Assembly: GCA_029939085.1 (NCBI GenBank)
Contig: JAOZTQ010000077.1
Coordinates: 1 to 6,619 of the forward strand
Length of the DNA: 6,619 bases
Direction of reading: 5' to 3'
Origin: Candidatus Nanopelagicales bacterium
GTDB taxonomy: Bacteria > Actinomycetota > Actinomycetes > S36-B12 > GCA-2699445
Shown: positions 6,483 to 6,619 of the stretch, piece after piece
Numbering within the stretch: position 1 is the first letter of the stretch
Layout of the letters: every line of letters starts with the position of its first letter
Translations under genes and position numbers: made by a program
Notes under the pieces: generated by a model
What the model was told of the DNA's origin: nothing
The model's input: only the letters and a program-made list of their open reading frames with translations
Databases searched by the model: none

Positions 6483-6619
6483 GTGACGCAGATTCATCGA
6501 GAAATAGTCATAGTCGGCGGGGGCTTCGGTGGTTACTACGCCGCTCGGGAACTTACCCGGCGGAAGATTCCGGTAACGCTCATCGATTCGACTGGCTACC
6601 AAACTTTTCAGCCGCTGCT
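6483..6619 (+). CDS. ndh: Type II NADH dehydrogenase-like flavoprotein, N-terminal 45 residues (cut by window edge)
   Basis: This is the start of an FAD-dependent pyridine nucleotide-disulfide oxidoreductase family protein, most likely the non-proton-pumping NADH:quinone oxidoreductase NDH-2. That enzyme is a peripheral membrane protein that passes electrons from NADH to the quinone pool. A beta-strand leads into the Rossmann FAD-binding fingerprint IVIVGGGFGGYYAAREL (residues 8-24). The strand VTLID ends with the acidic residue that usually binds the FAD ribose (31-35). YQTFQPL (39-45) follows, resembling the FQPLLYQ block characteristic of NDH-2. The GTG start is supported by GGGAG 6 bases upstream. 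The rest of a protein usually about 400-450 residues long lies beyond the window, so other flavin oxidoreductases cannot be wholly excluded. Gene symbol given as the best guess. Confidence 0.85.
   Translation, partial: MTQIHREIVIVGGGFGGYYAARELTRRKIPVTLIDSTGYQTFQPL

Noticed and set aside
1..6619. Mobile elements, CRISPR arrays, tRNA or rRNA genes, defence or phage genes
   Set aside because: No terminal inverted repeats, transposase or integrase motifs, spaced repeat arrays or RNA gene signatures were found. The coding sequence is nearly continuous housekeeping genes.

Overview
The window looks like ordinary chromosomal core metabolism from an actinomycete (Actinomycetota). The evidence is the divergent arrangement of a transketolase-transaldolase-glucose-6-phosphate dehydrogenase cluster against ctaB, which is a familiar actinobacterial layout. 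The roughly 370-residue bacterial transaldolase subfamily and the frequent GTG starts (four of six genes) fit as well. By eye the base composition is only moderately GC-rich, lower than Streptomyces or Mycobacterium, so a lower-GC (for example aquatic) actinobacterium is plausible. I cannot name a genus.

Left part, minus strand (positions 1-3858): read in the direction of transcription, the order is tkt (3858 to 1780), tal (1676 to 555) and zwf (549 running off the left edge). This is a pentose-phosphate-pathway operon. Zwf opens the oxidative branch and yields NADPH, while transketolase and transaldolase run the non-oxidative carbon shuffling. The tal stop and the zwf start are separated by only 5 bases, and the zwf ribosome binding site lies inside the end of tal, which suggests translational coupling.

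Middle (3859-4051): a 193-bp divergent intergenic region carries the start signals of tkt on the minus strand and ctaB on the plus strand. It holds two short perfect dyads and a tentative ctaB promoter.

Right part, plus strand (4052-6619): ctaB (protoheme IX farnesyltransferase, heme O synthesis) is followed by a 12-segment Major Facilitator Superfamily transporter of unknown substrate. The 5' end of a gene for a type II NADH dehydrogenase-like flavoprotein comes next and is cut by the window edge. ctaB and ndh both belong to aerobic respiration: one makes the heme precursor for the terminal oxidase, and the other feeds NADH electrons to the quinone pool. The transporter between them has no obvious role from sequence alone.

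No RNA gene, mobile element, CRISPR array or phage element was seen. No gene-free stretch exceeds 300 bases. I did not find a convincing novel system. The observations worth checking are small: short repeats and dyads in intergenic gaps, and the unassigned transporter in a respiratory context.
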